A stretch of DNA of 40,015 nucleotides, taken from positions 1 to 40,015 of the forward strand of contig JAFGSG010000132.1 of NCBI GenBank assembly GCA_016934735.1, in the 5' to 3' direction. Below are positions 1-9,165 of this stretch, in pieces; position 1 is the stretch's first letter, and each line of letters starts with the position of its first letter. The notes below the pieces were generated by a model. It ran no database searches. It was not told the DNA's origin and saw only the letters and a program-made list of their open reading frames with translations. The position numbers and the translations under genes are program-made. This DNA is from Spirochaetota bacterium (GTDB lineage: Bacteria; Spirochaetota; UBA4802; JAFGDQ01).

Positions 1-388
1 AATAAATTACCCCGCATTTGCCGTGTAGGTATGCTATTTGTTTGATCCTGAATTAAGGTGGGTTTCCTCATGAGAACTTCTACCTTCTTCAATATTTCAA
101 TTGAAGCATGATATCCATCCCCAGATTCGGGATCCCGTAATTTTTATTTATAGAACAAAATAATAACATACCCATCACGCGCAAAGCAGGATTTAATTAC
201 ACTATTTGATGCTGTTAATTCACGCAAGTAAAAAATATTTTATTTTTTAAGGCATATAATTAGTTATTGATATTTTGTGTGTATTTTGTAATGTTTTTCA
301 ATCTATTTAAAGACAAATTTTATTTTTGAGATAATTTGTAGAGTTTTATAAGCTTTAAAAATTTTATGTATTTAGAGGAAAAAGTAAA
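1..388. other. Left-edge region without a convincing gene
   Basis: This stretch is AT-rich, especially from 140 onward. The minus strand has an open frame from 143 to the window edge with a fairly normal amino-acid mix (it contains GDGYHASIEILKKV), but it has a stop at 144-146, no start with a ribosome binding site, and its first ATG is at 71. It could be the end of a decayed gene or chance. The leader of the START-domain gene occupies the right part, ending in AGAGGAAAAAG just before the ATG at 389. Confidence 0.3.
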
Positions 389-1066
389 ATGATAATTAAA
401 GTAGAACGCAATACACGGACAGATGTTGTGAATTATTTTTTTAAAAAAATAAGTTCATTTATTTTTTTTATTACGTCATTAACAATCTGTACTGTTTTTG
501 TATTTGCTGAGGAAAACTGGAACAAGGAATTTACAAAAGAAGAGATTACCGTATACACCAGGCCGGTAGAAGGATCTTCTTTGAAAGAATTTAAAGGCGA
601 GGTTGTAATTAATGCTTCCATCGATGCATGTGCCAGAGTAATACAGGACACAGAAAGTCATGTTAAATGGCGTCCGGACTGCATTGAATCACGATCAATA
701 AAAAAAGACGGGAACACATCGCTATCATATACAGAAACAAAAGCTCCATGGCCTGTTTCCAACAGAGACGTTGTTATTAAAAACACTCTTTCTTTATCTC
801 CTGAAAAAATTACTATTGAATTTATTGCTGTCAATATGCCTGACCTTGTTCCGCTGAAAGAAGGAGTTGTAAGGATGACAGAGCTTACCGGGGCATGGAC
901 GCTTGTTAAGCAAAACGGCAGTACACTCGTAACCTACCAGGCCAGGATCAATCCAAGCGGATCAATCCCTGCATGGCTTGCGAATAAGACCAGTATTGAC
1001 CAGCCTTTCAAGACTCTGCAGGGTTTAAAGCAGATGGTTAAAGACCCTAAATATGTAAGCGAATAA
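389..1066 (+). CDS. START-domain (SRPBCC) lipid-binding protein, exported
   Basis: A 225-residue protein predicted to bind a lipid or other hydrophobic ligand outside the cytoplasm. Residues about 20-41 form a long hydrophobic segment ending in VFVFAEEN, which looks like a signal peptide. The rest has the START layout: a conserved WRPD/CIESR turn after the first helix, KAPWPVSNRDVV in the middle (this W-P-x-S-x-R-D string is typical of bacterial START proteins), and a C-terminal helix containing IPAWLANK. The start is supported by AGAGGAAAAAG upstream. The panE-like gene begins 14 nt after its stop, so the two may be co-transcribed. The ligand is unknown; the family assignment comes from motif pattern only. 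Confidence 0.75.
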   Translation: MIIKVERNTRTDVVNYFFKKISSFIFFITSLTICTVFVFAEENWNKEFTKEEITVYTRPVEGSSLKEFKGEVVINASIDACARVIQDTESHVKWRPDCIESRSIKKDGNTSLSYTETKAPWPVSNRDVVIKNTLSLSPEKITIEFIAVNMPDLVPLKEGVVRMTELTGAWTLVKQNGSTLVTYQARINPSGSIPAWLANKTSIDQPFKTLQGLKQMVKDPKYVSE

Positions 1067-1080
1067 AAATTTACCAAAAT

Positions 1081-2001
1081 ATGAATTTTAATAATGTTGC
1101 TATTGTCGGCGCTGGAGCTATAGGCTCTTTTTACGGCGCAAAACTGCAGAAATCAGGTTTGCGGGTGCAATTTCAGACTCGAAGCGGCGCAGCTGCTCTG
1201 AAAAAAGAGAAGATGAAAGTGAACAGTATATGGGGGGACTTTTCCATAAAGGCAGACGCGCATGACTCAACGCAGTCAATGGAACCCGCAGACCTTATCA
1301 TTGTTGCTGTGAAAGCTCTTGAAAATATTGATTATTATAAACTATTAAGTCCTCTTATTAAAAAGAGCAGCGTGATACTGCTTATTCAGAACGGATTAAA
1401 TATTGACGAAAAGCTGCAGGAACTCTTTCCAGTACAAAAAGTTCTCGGCGCTACAGCCTTTGTCTGTCTTAACCGTTTCTCTCCCGAAAATATTCAACAT
1501 CTAGCATACGGGAGGCTCGATGCAGGTTATTTGATTAAGGAAGATGAGCAGCTTGCCGGCGAGGTAGTTCAGCTTTTTAAGTCCGCAGGTGTAGAGATTT
1601 TCCTGTCAGGTTATATCCGCGAATTGAGATGGAAAAAGCTTTTATGGAATGTGCCGTTTAATGTTTTGTCTGTACTTTTAATGAAAGCTAATACAAAAGA
1701 AATGATCGAAGATAAAAACATACTTCGAATAGCAATTGAGCTGATGAAAGAGGTTAAAAGAATTGCTATTACAGACGGAATAAATGTTACCGACAATGAC
1801 ATTAATAGTATGATTGAGAAAACAAAAATAATGGTGCCGTATCAGACATCAATGCTTCTTGATTTTGAAGGGCACAGACCTATGGAGGTCGACGCTATTT
1901 TAGGCGAGCCGCTAAAAGTCGCCCGAAAATCAGGTATTGATGTACCTCGAATGGAAGTTCTTTACGCTGAGCTGAAGTTTTTTGATACATATAGAAGATA
2001 G
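1081..2001 (+). CDS. panE: 2-dehydropantoate 2-reductase family protein (PanE/ApbA)
   Basis: At 306 residues it has the usual length of ketopantoate reductase, which reduces 2-dehydropantoate to pantoate with NADPH in coenzyme A synthesis. The N-terminus carries the Rossmann signature VGAGAIGSFYGAKL (about residues 10-23). QNGLN near residue 122 and LRWKKLLWNVPFNVLS near 205-220 are the family's conserved Asn and Lys/Asn active-site regions. LDFEGHRPMEVDAILG near the end matches the family's substrate-pocket segment. It sits between a START protein and an outer-membrane protein, so context does not support a CoA role specifically. ApbA-fold paralogues are common, so the exact substrate is less certain than the family. 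Confidence 0.85.
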   Translation: MNFNNVAIVGAGAIGSFYGAKLQKSGLRVQFQTRSGAAALKKEKMKVNSIWGDFSIKADAHDSTQSMEPADLIIVAVKALENIDYYKLLSPLIKKSSVILLIQNGLNIDEKLQELFPVQKVLGATAFVCLNRFSPENIQHLAYGRLDAGYLIKEDEQLAGEVVQLFKSAGVEIFLSGYIRELRWKKLLWNVPFNVLSVLLMKANTKEMIEDKNILRIAIELMKEVKRIAITDGINVTDNDINSMIEKTKIMVPYQTSMLLDFEGHRPMEVDAILGEPLKVARKSGIDVPRMEVLYAELKFFDTYRR

Positions 2002-2024
2002 ATCCGGATTGAACAGACTGAATA

Positions 2025-4424
2025 ATGAAAATCACATCTTTGAAAATATTCATCTTAAATAATATAATTATATATATTAAAAATATATTAATTGTGATTA
2101 TAATATTTTTTTTATCCTTCAGCAGATTACATGCTTTAATGATAAATTACAATAATCATAAGTGGAATGTAATAAGTACGCTGCATTTCAATATTTATTA
2201 TCCGGATGAAATGACGGATCTCGGATTTTACGCAGCAAAAGCAGCGGAGGAAAGTTATGTTTACCTGGCAAATTATTTTAAGCACGAGATAGGCATTGTA
2301 ATACCGATTGTCATTTCTGCTATGCTTTCTGATGAAAGTCGGCGAATACTAGACAGGATTGATTTGTCGTTTGCCGGCTCGTACAGGCTGTTTCACATTG
2401 AACTGACACGACAAATGGTTCATGTATTTTTGTATGACATTCTTTATGAGTCAAATCCTCCGGGCTGGCCCGTTCTTTCGCATAATGGATTTTCGGATAT
2501 TCCTGCTTCCATTACCGAAGGAATAGCAACTTACCTATCCGGCGGTTATGATGAAGATGCTGCAGCCGGATTTCATAGAATTATTAACACAGGCAAATCC
2601 GGCATGCAACTCGATATTAAATCCATTTTAAATTTCAGAGGCAGAGAGTCTGCCATAACTGGGCAGTCTTTTTTTAACTTTCTTGAAAAAAGCTTTGGCC
2701 AGGATGTTATATCTGAGCTTATATTTAACATCAGGGATAACGATAATGTATACGATGCAATAGCTATAAGCACAGGCATGGCAGTCGATGAATTAAATAC
2801 CAGGTGGATTGATTTTAGCCGAGAAATAACAGGAAGCTTAACGGAGAATAAAATACCTTCCCCGGATAATGCAGACTTATTGAAAAAGAAAAAGGGAGAC
2901 TTTAGGATTAATTATAACAGCAGGCGTAATACTATTGGTATTTATAATAATTCAGGAAAGGCAATTAAAGAGATACAGCTTCCGTTTATTAATGTAAAGG
3001 AGCCGGATATTTCAACTGATGGAAAATACTTTGTTTTTATCGGTCAGAGCTTCAATTCTTCTGATGTGTATATCTGCAATGTTCAGGATCTGTCACTTGT
3101 CCGTGTAACAAACGATCGATTTGAAAAAAGATCTCCAAATGTATCAGCAGACAATAATTATATCGTTTATCTTTCCAATGAAAACGGGCAAAACGACATA
3201 GAATCAAATATATTCAGACTGAACAGGTTCGATTTGCGAACAAATACAAAGAGAGTCCTGGCCGATAACAGAAATGAATTATTAAGTGAACGATACAAGA
3301 GAATTAAATATCCCGACAGCTATTTTGAAGTCAAAGACTTTATTTTGTCGGATTACAGTGATGATTTGGAATTTGATTTCAGTACACATGCAGGCGGCAT
3401 TGCGTGGGATAGAAATTTTACAGGTTTTTTAAACATTCAAGCTCAGGATTTTCTTAGAATGCATAAATTTGAATTTGATGCTGAGTACTATCGATATAAA
3501 ATAAATGATAAAGATAACGATCTAAATTTTAATTTTGATTATGAATTTTCAAAATACTATGTCGGTTTAGGTATAGGAGCGTTTTATAAAGAGGGTCCTT
3601 TAGAATCCGGATTTAGTTCTGCTTATATGGAAGACACTTGTAATGCTATTATATTTTACGCGAATAATATTAACTCGAAACATAAATGCATGAATAGCTA
3701 TATTATTTTTCCGTTTACCAGTGAATTTTTTTTTGAATTAAAATATTTTTCAAGTATTTATGAAAACGTTAATTCGATTTCTGCTGAAAATAATTACAGA
3801 AAGAATATGTACTCAAAACAATTATCGCTTTCGTTTAATTATGATAATTTAATATATGATAAAGTTTGGCCGATAAACGGCGCTAAGGCTGCCTTGGCTT
3901 TTTCAGAAAATTTCGACATGAGTGAACGTGAGCTTTCATTAAGCGTGTTAAGCTTTAATTTTTTAAAAATTTTCCAGTATAATAAAATATTTGTTTTTTC
4001 CGTTAAAGGGAGCGCAGGTAAAATCTTCGGGAGAGATGAAAAATATTTTAATTATTATATCGGAGGATTCAATTCTATCAGAGGCCACGATTTTTTTGGA
4101 TACAGAGGCAGGAATGCGTTTGCACTAAACACTGAGATCAGATTTATACTTTTTGAAAAGGTGAACTTTAGATGGCCCGTAACAATAAAATTTAACGATA
4201 TATGCCTGGCTTTGTTTGCGGATTTTGGCTCAGCATGGGACGCAGATTATAATTTACGAAATTCCGATTCTGGCAGGTTTGATGATTTAAAATCCGGAGC
4301 TGGATGCGGTTTAAGATTTCTGTTGCAGGATCATATTGTATTTAAACTGGACGCTGTATGGCCCTATTCTTATGAATCATTCGGAGAAAGAGAGATTGTT
4401 TCCGGATTCGAATTCAGGTATTAA
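2025..4424 (+). CDS. Outer-membrane protein: degenerate peptidase-MA-like domain, beta-propeller and Omp85-type barrel
   Basis: A 799-residue exported protein. An unusually long N-terminal hydrophobic segment (about residues 10-38) precedes SRLHALM and acts as signal peptide. Residues about 40-270 resemble the peptidase MA-like domain found in TolB-propeller proteins: the string LTRQMVHVFLYDI stands where relatives have a HExxH zinc site, and TEGIATYLSG matches the family's downstream Glu motif. Because the first His and Glu of HExxH are Arg and Gln, zinc catalysis is unlikely. Residues about 310-420 look like WD40/TolB-type blades (EPDISTDGKYFVF, SPNVSADNNYIVYLS). The C-terminal half is rich in alternating aromatic beta strands. 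It contains GGFNSIRGHDFFGYRGRNAF, the Omp85/D15 barrel signature, and ends in Phe-Arg-Tyr. Function is unknown; surface assembly or binding is plausible. Confidence 0.75.
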   Translation: MKITSLKIFILNNIIIYIKNILIVIIIFFLSFSRLHALMINYNNHKWNVISTLHFNIYYPDEMTDLGFYAAKAAEESYVYLANYFKHEIGIVIPIVISAMLSDESRRILDRIDLSFAGSYRLFHIELTRQMVHVFLYDILYESNPPGWPVLSHNGFSDIPASITEGIATYLSGGYDEDAAAGFHRIINTGKSGMQLDIKSILNFRGRESAITGQSFFNFLEKSFGQDVISELIFNIRDNDNVYDAIAISTGMAVDELNTRWIDFSREITGSLTENKIPSPDNADLLKKKKGDFRINYNSRRNTIGIYNNSGKAIKEIQLPFINVKEPDISTDGKYFVFIGQSFNSSDVYICNVQDLSLVRVTNDRFEKRSPNVSADNNYIVYLSNENGQNDIESNIFRLNRFDLRTNTKRVLADNRNELLSERYKRIKYPDSYFEVKDFILSDYSDDLEFDFSTHAGGIAWDRNFTGFLNIQAQDFLRMHKFEFDAEYYRYKINDKDNDLNFNFDYEFSKYYVGLGIGAFYKEGPLESGFSSAYMEDTCNAIIFYANNINSKHKCMNSYIIFPFTSEFFFELKYFSSIYENVNSISAENNYRKNMYSKQLSLSFNYDNLIYDKVWPINGAKAALAFSENFDMSERELSLSVLSFNFLKIFQYNKIFVFSVKGSAGKIFGRDEKYFNYYIGGFNSIRGHDFFGYRGRNAFALNTEIRFILFEKVNFRWPVTIKFNDICLALFADFGSAWDADYNLRNSDSGRFDDLKSGAGCGLRFLLQDHIVFKLDAVWPYSYESFGEREIVSGFEFRY

Positions 4425-4433
4425 ACTACATCA

Positions 4434-5312
4434 TTATGATTCAAGATCAACCCTGAATAAAGCTCCTGCAGAAAAGTAATAAAGAAACTCATTAATTGCT
4501 GCAAAGCTGCTGCAGTTTGTTGCTATTAAATAAATATTCTGAATTTCAAATCTTGTATCGATTTCAACTGCATACAGATTCAGATTTTCGAGCAATACCA
4601 GAATAGAATCATTCCTTCCCGGAAAAAAGCCGAAAGACAATATATTCTTATCGGAAGAATATATCAGTTTCCCTTCAGCAGAATTAATGAAAAACGGCCT
4701 TTTGTCATCCATGCCTGTCCATTTCCCATATATTTTATTTCCCTGGCGGGAAAGGAATACTTTTTTATACAGTCTCCGATTTGCATTAAGTCTGTATTTT
4801 TTTATATCGCTGTTTTCCCATCCCGGAATCAGGCTTTTTACGGGATCATTATATGTTCGAAAAATTTTTATTGCTTTCGAATATTCCTCATTAAGATTAC
4901 GCTTTTTTTTCTTTTTATTTTCTGCTTTAAATATATATTTCGGAATATGTTTTATTTCAGGTTTAAGCGGCAGGAGCAGCGGATAGCAAACCTCAACCTT
5001 TTGCTCCAGCACTTTAACATTCTTCTTCCATGGCCTGAATCCATCTTTCTCAATTCTCACATAATATATTTTCGGAACCAGATTCCGGATAAGTATGTTT
5101 TTCTCAAAGACGCCTGATTGTTCAATATTTTTTCCGTTAATCATAACAATCGCGTCGGATCCGATATCGGCAAGATAAATGCCTCCTGTTTTGACCAGTC
5201 TGAGTCTGCTGTCCAACCTGTATCCCAATGAAAAGAGAATCAGTATAGGAATGGCAATAAAAAATACGGCGATTAGTCCCAGAAGGGAAAATAATTTTTT
5301 TTTAGGAGTCAT
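4434..5312 (-). CDS. PEGA-like domain protein with N-terminal membrane anchor
   Basis: I place the start at 5312 (MTPKKKLF), four bases after the glycosyltransferase stop. An upstream in-frame start at 5369 would overlap that gene by over 50 bp. The 292-residue product has a hydrophobic segment at about residues 8-30 (LGLIAVFFIAIPILILFSLGY), giving a signal anchor. Next comes a PEGA-like surface domain: GGIYLADIGSDAIVMINGK followed by RNLVPKIYYVRIEKDGFRPW, where the VRIEKDGF..W pattern is diagnostic. The remainder is Lys-rich and then beta-rich without known motifs. PEGA domains are usually extracytoplasmic in cell-envelope proteins. Tight coupling to the glycosyltransferase suggests a shared envelope role (inference). 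Confidence 0.65.
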   Translation of the reverse strand: MTPKKKLFSLLGLIAVFFIAIPILILFSLGYRLDSRLRLVKTGGIYLADIGSDAIVMINGKNIEQSGVFEKNILIRNLVPKIYYVRIEKDGFRPWKKNVKVLEQKVEVCYPLLLPLKPEIKHIPKYIFKAENKKKKKRNLNEEYSKAIKIFRTYNDPVKSLIPGWENSDIKKYRLNANRRLYKKVFLSRQGNKIYGKWTGMDDKRPFFINSAEGKLIYSSDKNILSFGFFPGRNDSILVLLENLNLYAVEIDTRFEIQNIYLIATNCSSFAAINEFLYYFSAGALFRVDLES

Positions 5313-5316
5313 GATT

Positions 5317-6848
5317 TCAATTATCTTCTCTGTGTTTTGGTGTAACCCAGAATCCCATATATTTTCCAAGCATCAGCCTGGTTTGCGCTTCGAGGGCAGG
5401 TATGGCGCCGAATACCGTTATTGTAAGCGGTACCAGGAGCCACTGCAATATATGGTATATTCTTTTATGTCTTTTACGCTCAGGCATGGCTGGCATAAGG
5501 CTTACTGCTATCATATATGAGAGTACAAGGTTTAACATTGTAATGATCATGATATTCCTGGTGATATAAGGCAGATTAAAACTCAGCATTGTGCTGTTAA
5601 ATTCCCTTCCGCCCAGGAGTACAGGCATCCATCCAAGCAGAAATATCAGTATAGGATTTGTAGCGAGTGACCAGTATCCGTCAATATTAATGAGAAATAT
5701 TCTTAATTTTTCTTTGAATCGTATCATTTTATTTTTTGAAAAATTAAACATTATGTATGCGAAATTTTCGACTCCATATGACCAGCGTCTCTGCTGTTTA
5801 TAGATATTTTTTAATGTCTGCCACTTGCCAGATGCAAGGTTGGCATCCATTGATATCGGATATGACATGGGAGTCACAAGATAATCGCTGTTGTACTTCA
5901 TGTAACAGTTCCAGAATATCCTTGAATCTTCACTAACCATGTTGCTTTGCCAGTATCCGGCTTCGTATAAGGTGCTGAATGGAATGGAGTGAGAACTGAA
6001 TGTAGCAAGCCTTTTCTGTCTTTCCTGCTGGACCATTTGCCAGAACGTACCGGAATATGCAACAACACGCGAAAGTGCAGGAGCATCATAAATATTATTA
6101 TTAAAAACAGGTACTGGTTGAAACGAAGTTCTGTATGGTTTTTCGCTTTGAAGAAAAAAAATGTAAGACATGCAAAATACTGTTCATAGACAATAGTATC
6201 TATGTCAAAGGCCGAGACCAGTACTTCATCATAAGGGATATTAAATTTATCAAATATTTGCATTCTTGCCTTTTCTGCTGCGTAGGCAATATTTGATCCC
6301 TTTCCGGCAAGCTCTCCGGGTATCCCGTCAGGATGAACAGTTATGATGAAATGCCCGAATTTATCTTCATATTTTTTTTTCATTGAAGCAGCAATTTTCA
6401 GAGGCTCGGCTCCGGCTCGTTCTTCGGCAGCAAGTACAATGATAATTTTTCTTATATCATATTTGCTTTCAAGAAGGGCTGCTAAGGTTTTTTCTACTAT
6501 GGATTCATCCTCTTTATAAAATGGAAGCATTATCATGTGATATATGTGATCGTGCTTAAAGCTTCTGAGTTTATCTAACCAGTCTGTATTGATATGATTT
6601 TTTATTCTTTTCCAGTTTGCTCTCAAATGCATAGAAAGATACACTGTCTTCAATAGCCAGAAAACATCAAATGCTATGATAAAGAAGGCAGTTTGCATCG
6701 GATATATCCAGGAACATATAATGGCAGCTAAAATTGTACCCCATGATAAAAGACCCGGCAATATCTCATAGAACCTGTAGAGTATGTGATCCCTTCCTTC
6801 AAGTTCATCTCCTCTGCCTATACGGCAGTTTTCATATCTGTATTCCAT
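5317..6848 (-). CDS. Membrane glycosyltransferase family 2, interrupted by a -1 frameshift
   Basis: Two overlapping frames together give one GT2 membrane glycosyltransferase of about 510 residues. Frame one (from ATG 6848) has two N-terminal membrane segments, then MLPFYKEDESIVEKTLAAL, LAAEERAG and the metal-binding FDIDT. Frame two resumes with TSFQPVPVFNNN and DAPALSRVVAY, then QQRRWSYGVEN (the QxxRW acceptor motif) and about four C-terminal membrane helices. The break lies at eight A residues, 6154-6161 (T8 on the coding strand): nine would join the frames perfectly. This is a recent mutation, an assembly error, or slippage on the run. The start at ATG 6848 is chosen because AAGAGGA lies 4 nt upstream; a TTG at 6851 is also in frame. 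The sugar donor and acceptor are unknown. Confidence 0.75.
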
Positions 6849-6852
6849 CAAT

Positions 6853-6873
6853 TCCTCTTAATAGATAAGAGGA
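6853..6873 (-). promoter_or_regulatory. Hairpin that buries the glycosyltransferase ribosome binding site
   Basis: On the minus strand TCCTCTTA, a 5-nt loop and TAAGAGGA form a perfect 8-bp stem. The 3' arm is the Shine-Dalgarno sequence itself, four bases before the ATG at 6848. Such a stem would hide the site and could limit translation. It is a single observation without comparative support. Confidence 0.35.
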
Positions 6874-7203
6874 CAATTAGACAAAGGAGGAAATTTATGT
6901 CAAGAATTTGATAAATTCACATAAATGTAGCAAAAAAATTTAAAAGTGCTTGAATTGGACATTGCCTGATGCACAACGGTACATACTGTGATATTAACTA
7001 TGCTAGAGTTATAAACCGATAATTATTTTAAGAGCATTCTGAAACTTGTACTTCATTGAAAGCAGTCACAAATAATAAAAATCAATCTTGCAGCCGCTAA
7101 TGCATACATCCTTTAAGAAGCGGCTTCCGGCAATATCTATGTTGTTTAAAAATTGATCTTCATTACTTCTGACATTTGCAATAATAGGTTTTAAGACATG
7201 CTC
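6874..7203. other. Intergenic region between divergent glycosyltransferase and his genes
   Basis: No gene longer than a few codons is visible. On the plus strand a strong AAAGGAGG (6883-6890) is followed six bases later by ATG at 6897, but the frame stops after four codons. ATTTATGT (6893-6900) and ACATAAAT (6919-6926) form an 8-bp inverted repeat over that short frame. Further right, AGCCGCT and AGCGGCT near 7091-7127 form a weak 7-bp inverted repeat. Confidence 0.35.
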
Positions 7204-7209
7204 TATAAT
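7204..7209 (+). promoter_or_regulatory. Possible -10 box for the his genes
   Basis: A perfect TATAAT lies 45 nt upstream of the hisB ATG. No good -35 hexamer stands 16-18 bp before it, so this is only a candidate. Confidence 0.25.
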
Positions 7210-7254
7210 AGTGGGCTTGATTAGAATAAAGATTCTTAACAATAAGGAAATTTT

Positions 7255-7860
7255 ATGACCAGAAAAGCGGAAATTAAAAGAAAGACGTCAGAGACTGATA
7301 TTGCTTTGAAACTAATGCTCGAATGTACTGAAAAGTGGGAGATAAATACGGGAGTAGGGTTTTTTGATCATATGCTTGGTTCAATGTCGAAGCACGGACG
7401 TTTTTCGCTCGAACTTAACTGCAAGGGCGATTACGAAGTGGACGCGCATCATACTGTGGAGGATACCGGGATCTGTCTCGGCAAGGCGTTTAAAAAAGCG
7501 CTCGGGGATCTTTCCGGAGTGGCGAGGTTCGGGGACGCGAGCGTGCCTATGGATGATTCGCTAGCGAAAGCTGTGGTCGATCTTTCCGGCAGGGCGTTTT
7601 TTAAATATACAGGCAAAGAGCTTAAAGGCTTTGTCGGAGATTATGATTCCGAACTCACTATAGAATTTTTGCGCGCATTTGCAACAAATGCGCAGATAAA
7701 TCTGCACGTGTCAGTTATTTACGGCGAGAACAATCATCATATTCAGGAAGCTGTTTTTAAGGCTCTCGGTATTGCCTTGTACAAGGCGGCAAAGATAGAC
7801 GAGTTCCTGCAAGACAATATCCAGTCCACAAAAGGTTCATTGTATGATAACGGTGATTGA
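7255..7860 (+). CDS. hisB: Imidazoleglycerol-phosphate dehydratase
   Basis: HisB converts imidazoleglycerol phosphate to imidazoleacetol phosphate, the sixth step of histidine synthesis, in the cytoplasm. The 201-residue product is the monofunctional form, with no phosphatase domain. Metal-binding signatures are all present: GVGFFDHML (about residues 34-42), DAHHTVEDTGICLGKA (about 63-78) and a second half-repeat with NNHHIQEAVFKALG (about 160-173). The ATG is preceded by AAGGA at good spacing. The 3' end overlaps hisH by 17 bp, indicating translational coupling. Confidence 0.97.
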   Translation: MTRKAEIKRKTSETDIALKLMLECTEKWEINTGVGFFDHMLGSMSKHGRFSLELNCKGDYEVDAHHTVEDTGICLGKAFKKALGDLSGVARFGDASVPMDDSLAKAVVDLSGRAFFKYTGKELKGFVGDYDSELTIEFLRAFATNAQINLHVSVIYGENNHHIQEAVFKALGIALYKAAKIDEFLQDNIQSTKGSLYDNGD

Positions 7861-8455
7861 TTATGGAATGGGCAATCTGCGCTCGGTTGTTAAAGCTATC
7901 GAAAAATATACTGCGGATGTAAGGATATCGAATGATCCCGGTTCAATTAAAACTTCCAAGGCTTTGGTGATGCCCGGTGACGGAGCTTTCGGCATGGCAA
8001 TGGATCACTTGCAGCAGATGGGCTGGGTAGAGCCGTTGTGCGAATACATAGCGTCCGGGGGATATTTTTTCGGGATATGTCTCGGCTTTCAGCTTTTGTT
8101 TTCTTCAAGTGATGAATTCGGTTTTCATAAAGGGTTGGATATTATCCGCGGCCATGTTAAAAAATTCGATTTTCCAGCATTAAAGGTCCCGCACATGGGG
8201 TGGAACGACATTGAACTTACAGGGAAGTCCAAATTCCTTGAAGGGATCGAAAATTATTCATATTTTTATTTTATCCATTCATATTATCCTGAGATAAAAG
8301 ATCACAGCTGGTCTCTTGGCGAAGTGGATTACGGCGAAACTTTTCCATGCATTGTCGGGAAAGACAATATGATCGCCATGCAGTTCCATCCGGAAAAAAG
8401 CCATAAGGTAGGATTGAAAATAGTAGAGAATTTTGTGAGGTACTCATGCTTATAA
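7844..8455 (+). CDS. hisH: Imidazole glycerol phosphate synthase, glutaminase subunit
   Basis: HisH releases ammonia from glutamine and channels it to HisF for ring closure. The 203-residue class I glutamine amidotransferase starts with VIDYGMGNLRSV, has the nucleophile Cys in GICLGFQLLF (about residue 80) and the His/Glu of the triad in MQFHPEKSHKVG near the C-terminus. It overlaps hisB at its start and hisA by 10 bp at its end. Its obligate partner hisF is not in this window, so the rest of the pathway must be encoded elsewhere. Confidence 0.97.
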   Translation: MITVIDYGMGNLRSVVKAIEKYTADVRISNDPGSIKTSKALVMPGDGAFGMAMDHLQQMGWVEPLCEYIASGGYFFGICLGFQLLFSSSDEFGFHKGLDIIRGHVKKFDFPALKVPHMGWNDIELTGKSKFLEGIENYSYFYFIHSYYPEIKDHSWSLGEVDYGETFPCIVGKDNMIAMQFHPEKSHKVGLKIVENFVRYSCL

Positions 8456-9165
8456 TACCTGCGATAGACATTAAGAACGGAAATTGCGTAAGGCTTCTGC
8501 AGGGCGATCCTGACAGGGAGACTGTATATTTTAATGATCCCGTGTCTGTAGCAAAATCGTTTGAAGAGCAGGGCGCGGAACTGATACACGTAGTAGATCT
8601 TGACGGCGCTTTCAAAGGATATCCGGTCAATAAGGACATTGTAATTAAAATCGCACGCTCGGTCAGGATCCCTATTGAGATCGGCGGCGGGATAAGAACA
8701 ATAGAGGCAGCCGGGGAATATATTTCAGCAGGCATAAAAAGAATTATTTTAGGCACTGTAGTGCTGGAGGATTCCTTTAAAGGTTTCATCAGAAAATATT
8801 CTGAATTTATTGTTGCAGGGATTGATGCTAAGGGTTCCATGATAGCGACCCACGGATGGAAAAATGTATCGCATATCTCTTCAATAGAATTTATTCAGGG
8901 TTTACTTGAATCGGGTATCAGCGAAGTGATTTACACCGACATTGCCACTGACGGCATGCTGACAGGCCCGAACTTAGCGTCAATAGAAATAGTGCTCGAA
9001 AAAGCAAAGGGCGTTTCGCTGATAGCATCCGGAGGTATCTCGACTTACGATGATATAATAAAGCTGAAGCAATACGAGCCGTTCGGGTTAAAGGGCTGCA
9101 TTACAGGAAAAGCGATTTATGAAAAAACGATCAATCTGAAAAATGCAATTGAGATGGTAAAATAG
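8446..9165 (+). CDS. hisA: ProFAR isomerase (phosphoribosylformimino-AICAR phosphate isomerase)
   Basis: HisA catalyses the Amadori-type isomerisation of ProFAR to PRFAR, the substrate of HisF-HisH. The 239-residue TIM barrel begins IIPAIDIKNGNCVRLLQGD, with the catalytic Asp at residue 8. It has the phosphate-binding IEIGGGIRT near residues 78-86, YTDIATDGMLTGPN with the second catalytic Asp near 165-180, and the second phosphate site ASGGISTYDD near 200. GAGG precedes the ATG. HisF shares this fold, but the opening IPAIDIKNG and the GxTGPN region favour HisA. It is the last gene of the visible cluster. Confidence 0.95.
   Translation: MLIIPAIDIKNGNCVRLLQGDPDRETVYFNDPVSVAKSFEEQGAELIHVVDLDGAFKGYPVNKDIVIKIARSVRIPIEIGGGIRTIEAAGEYISAGIKRIILGTVVLEDSFKGFIRKYSEFIVAGIDAKGSMIATHGWKNVSHISSIEFIQGLLESGISEVIYTDIATDGMLTGPNLASIEIVLEKAKGVSLIASGGISTYDDIIKLKQYEPFGLKGCITGKAIYEKTINLKNAIEMVK

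Noticed and set aside
5179-5520. Plus-strand 113-codon frame opposite the PEGA and glycosyltransferase genes
   Set aside because: It is antisense to two genes with recognisable domains and has no family pattern of its own.
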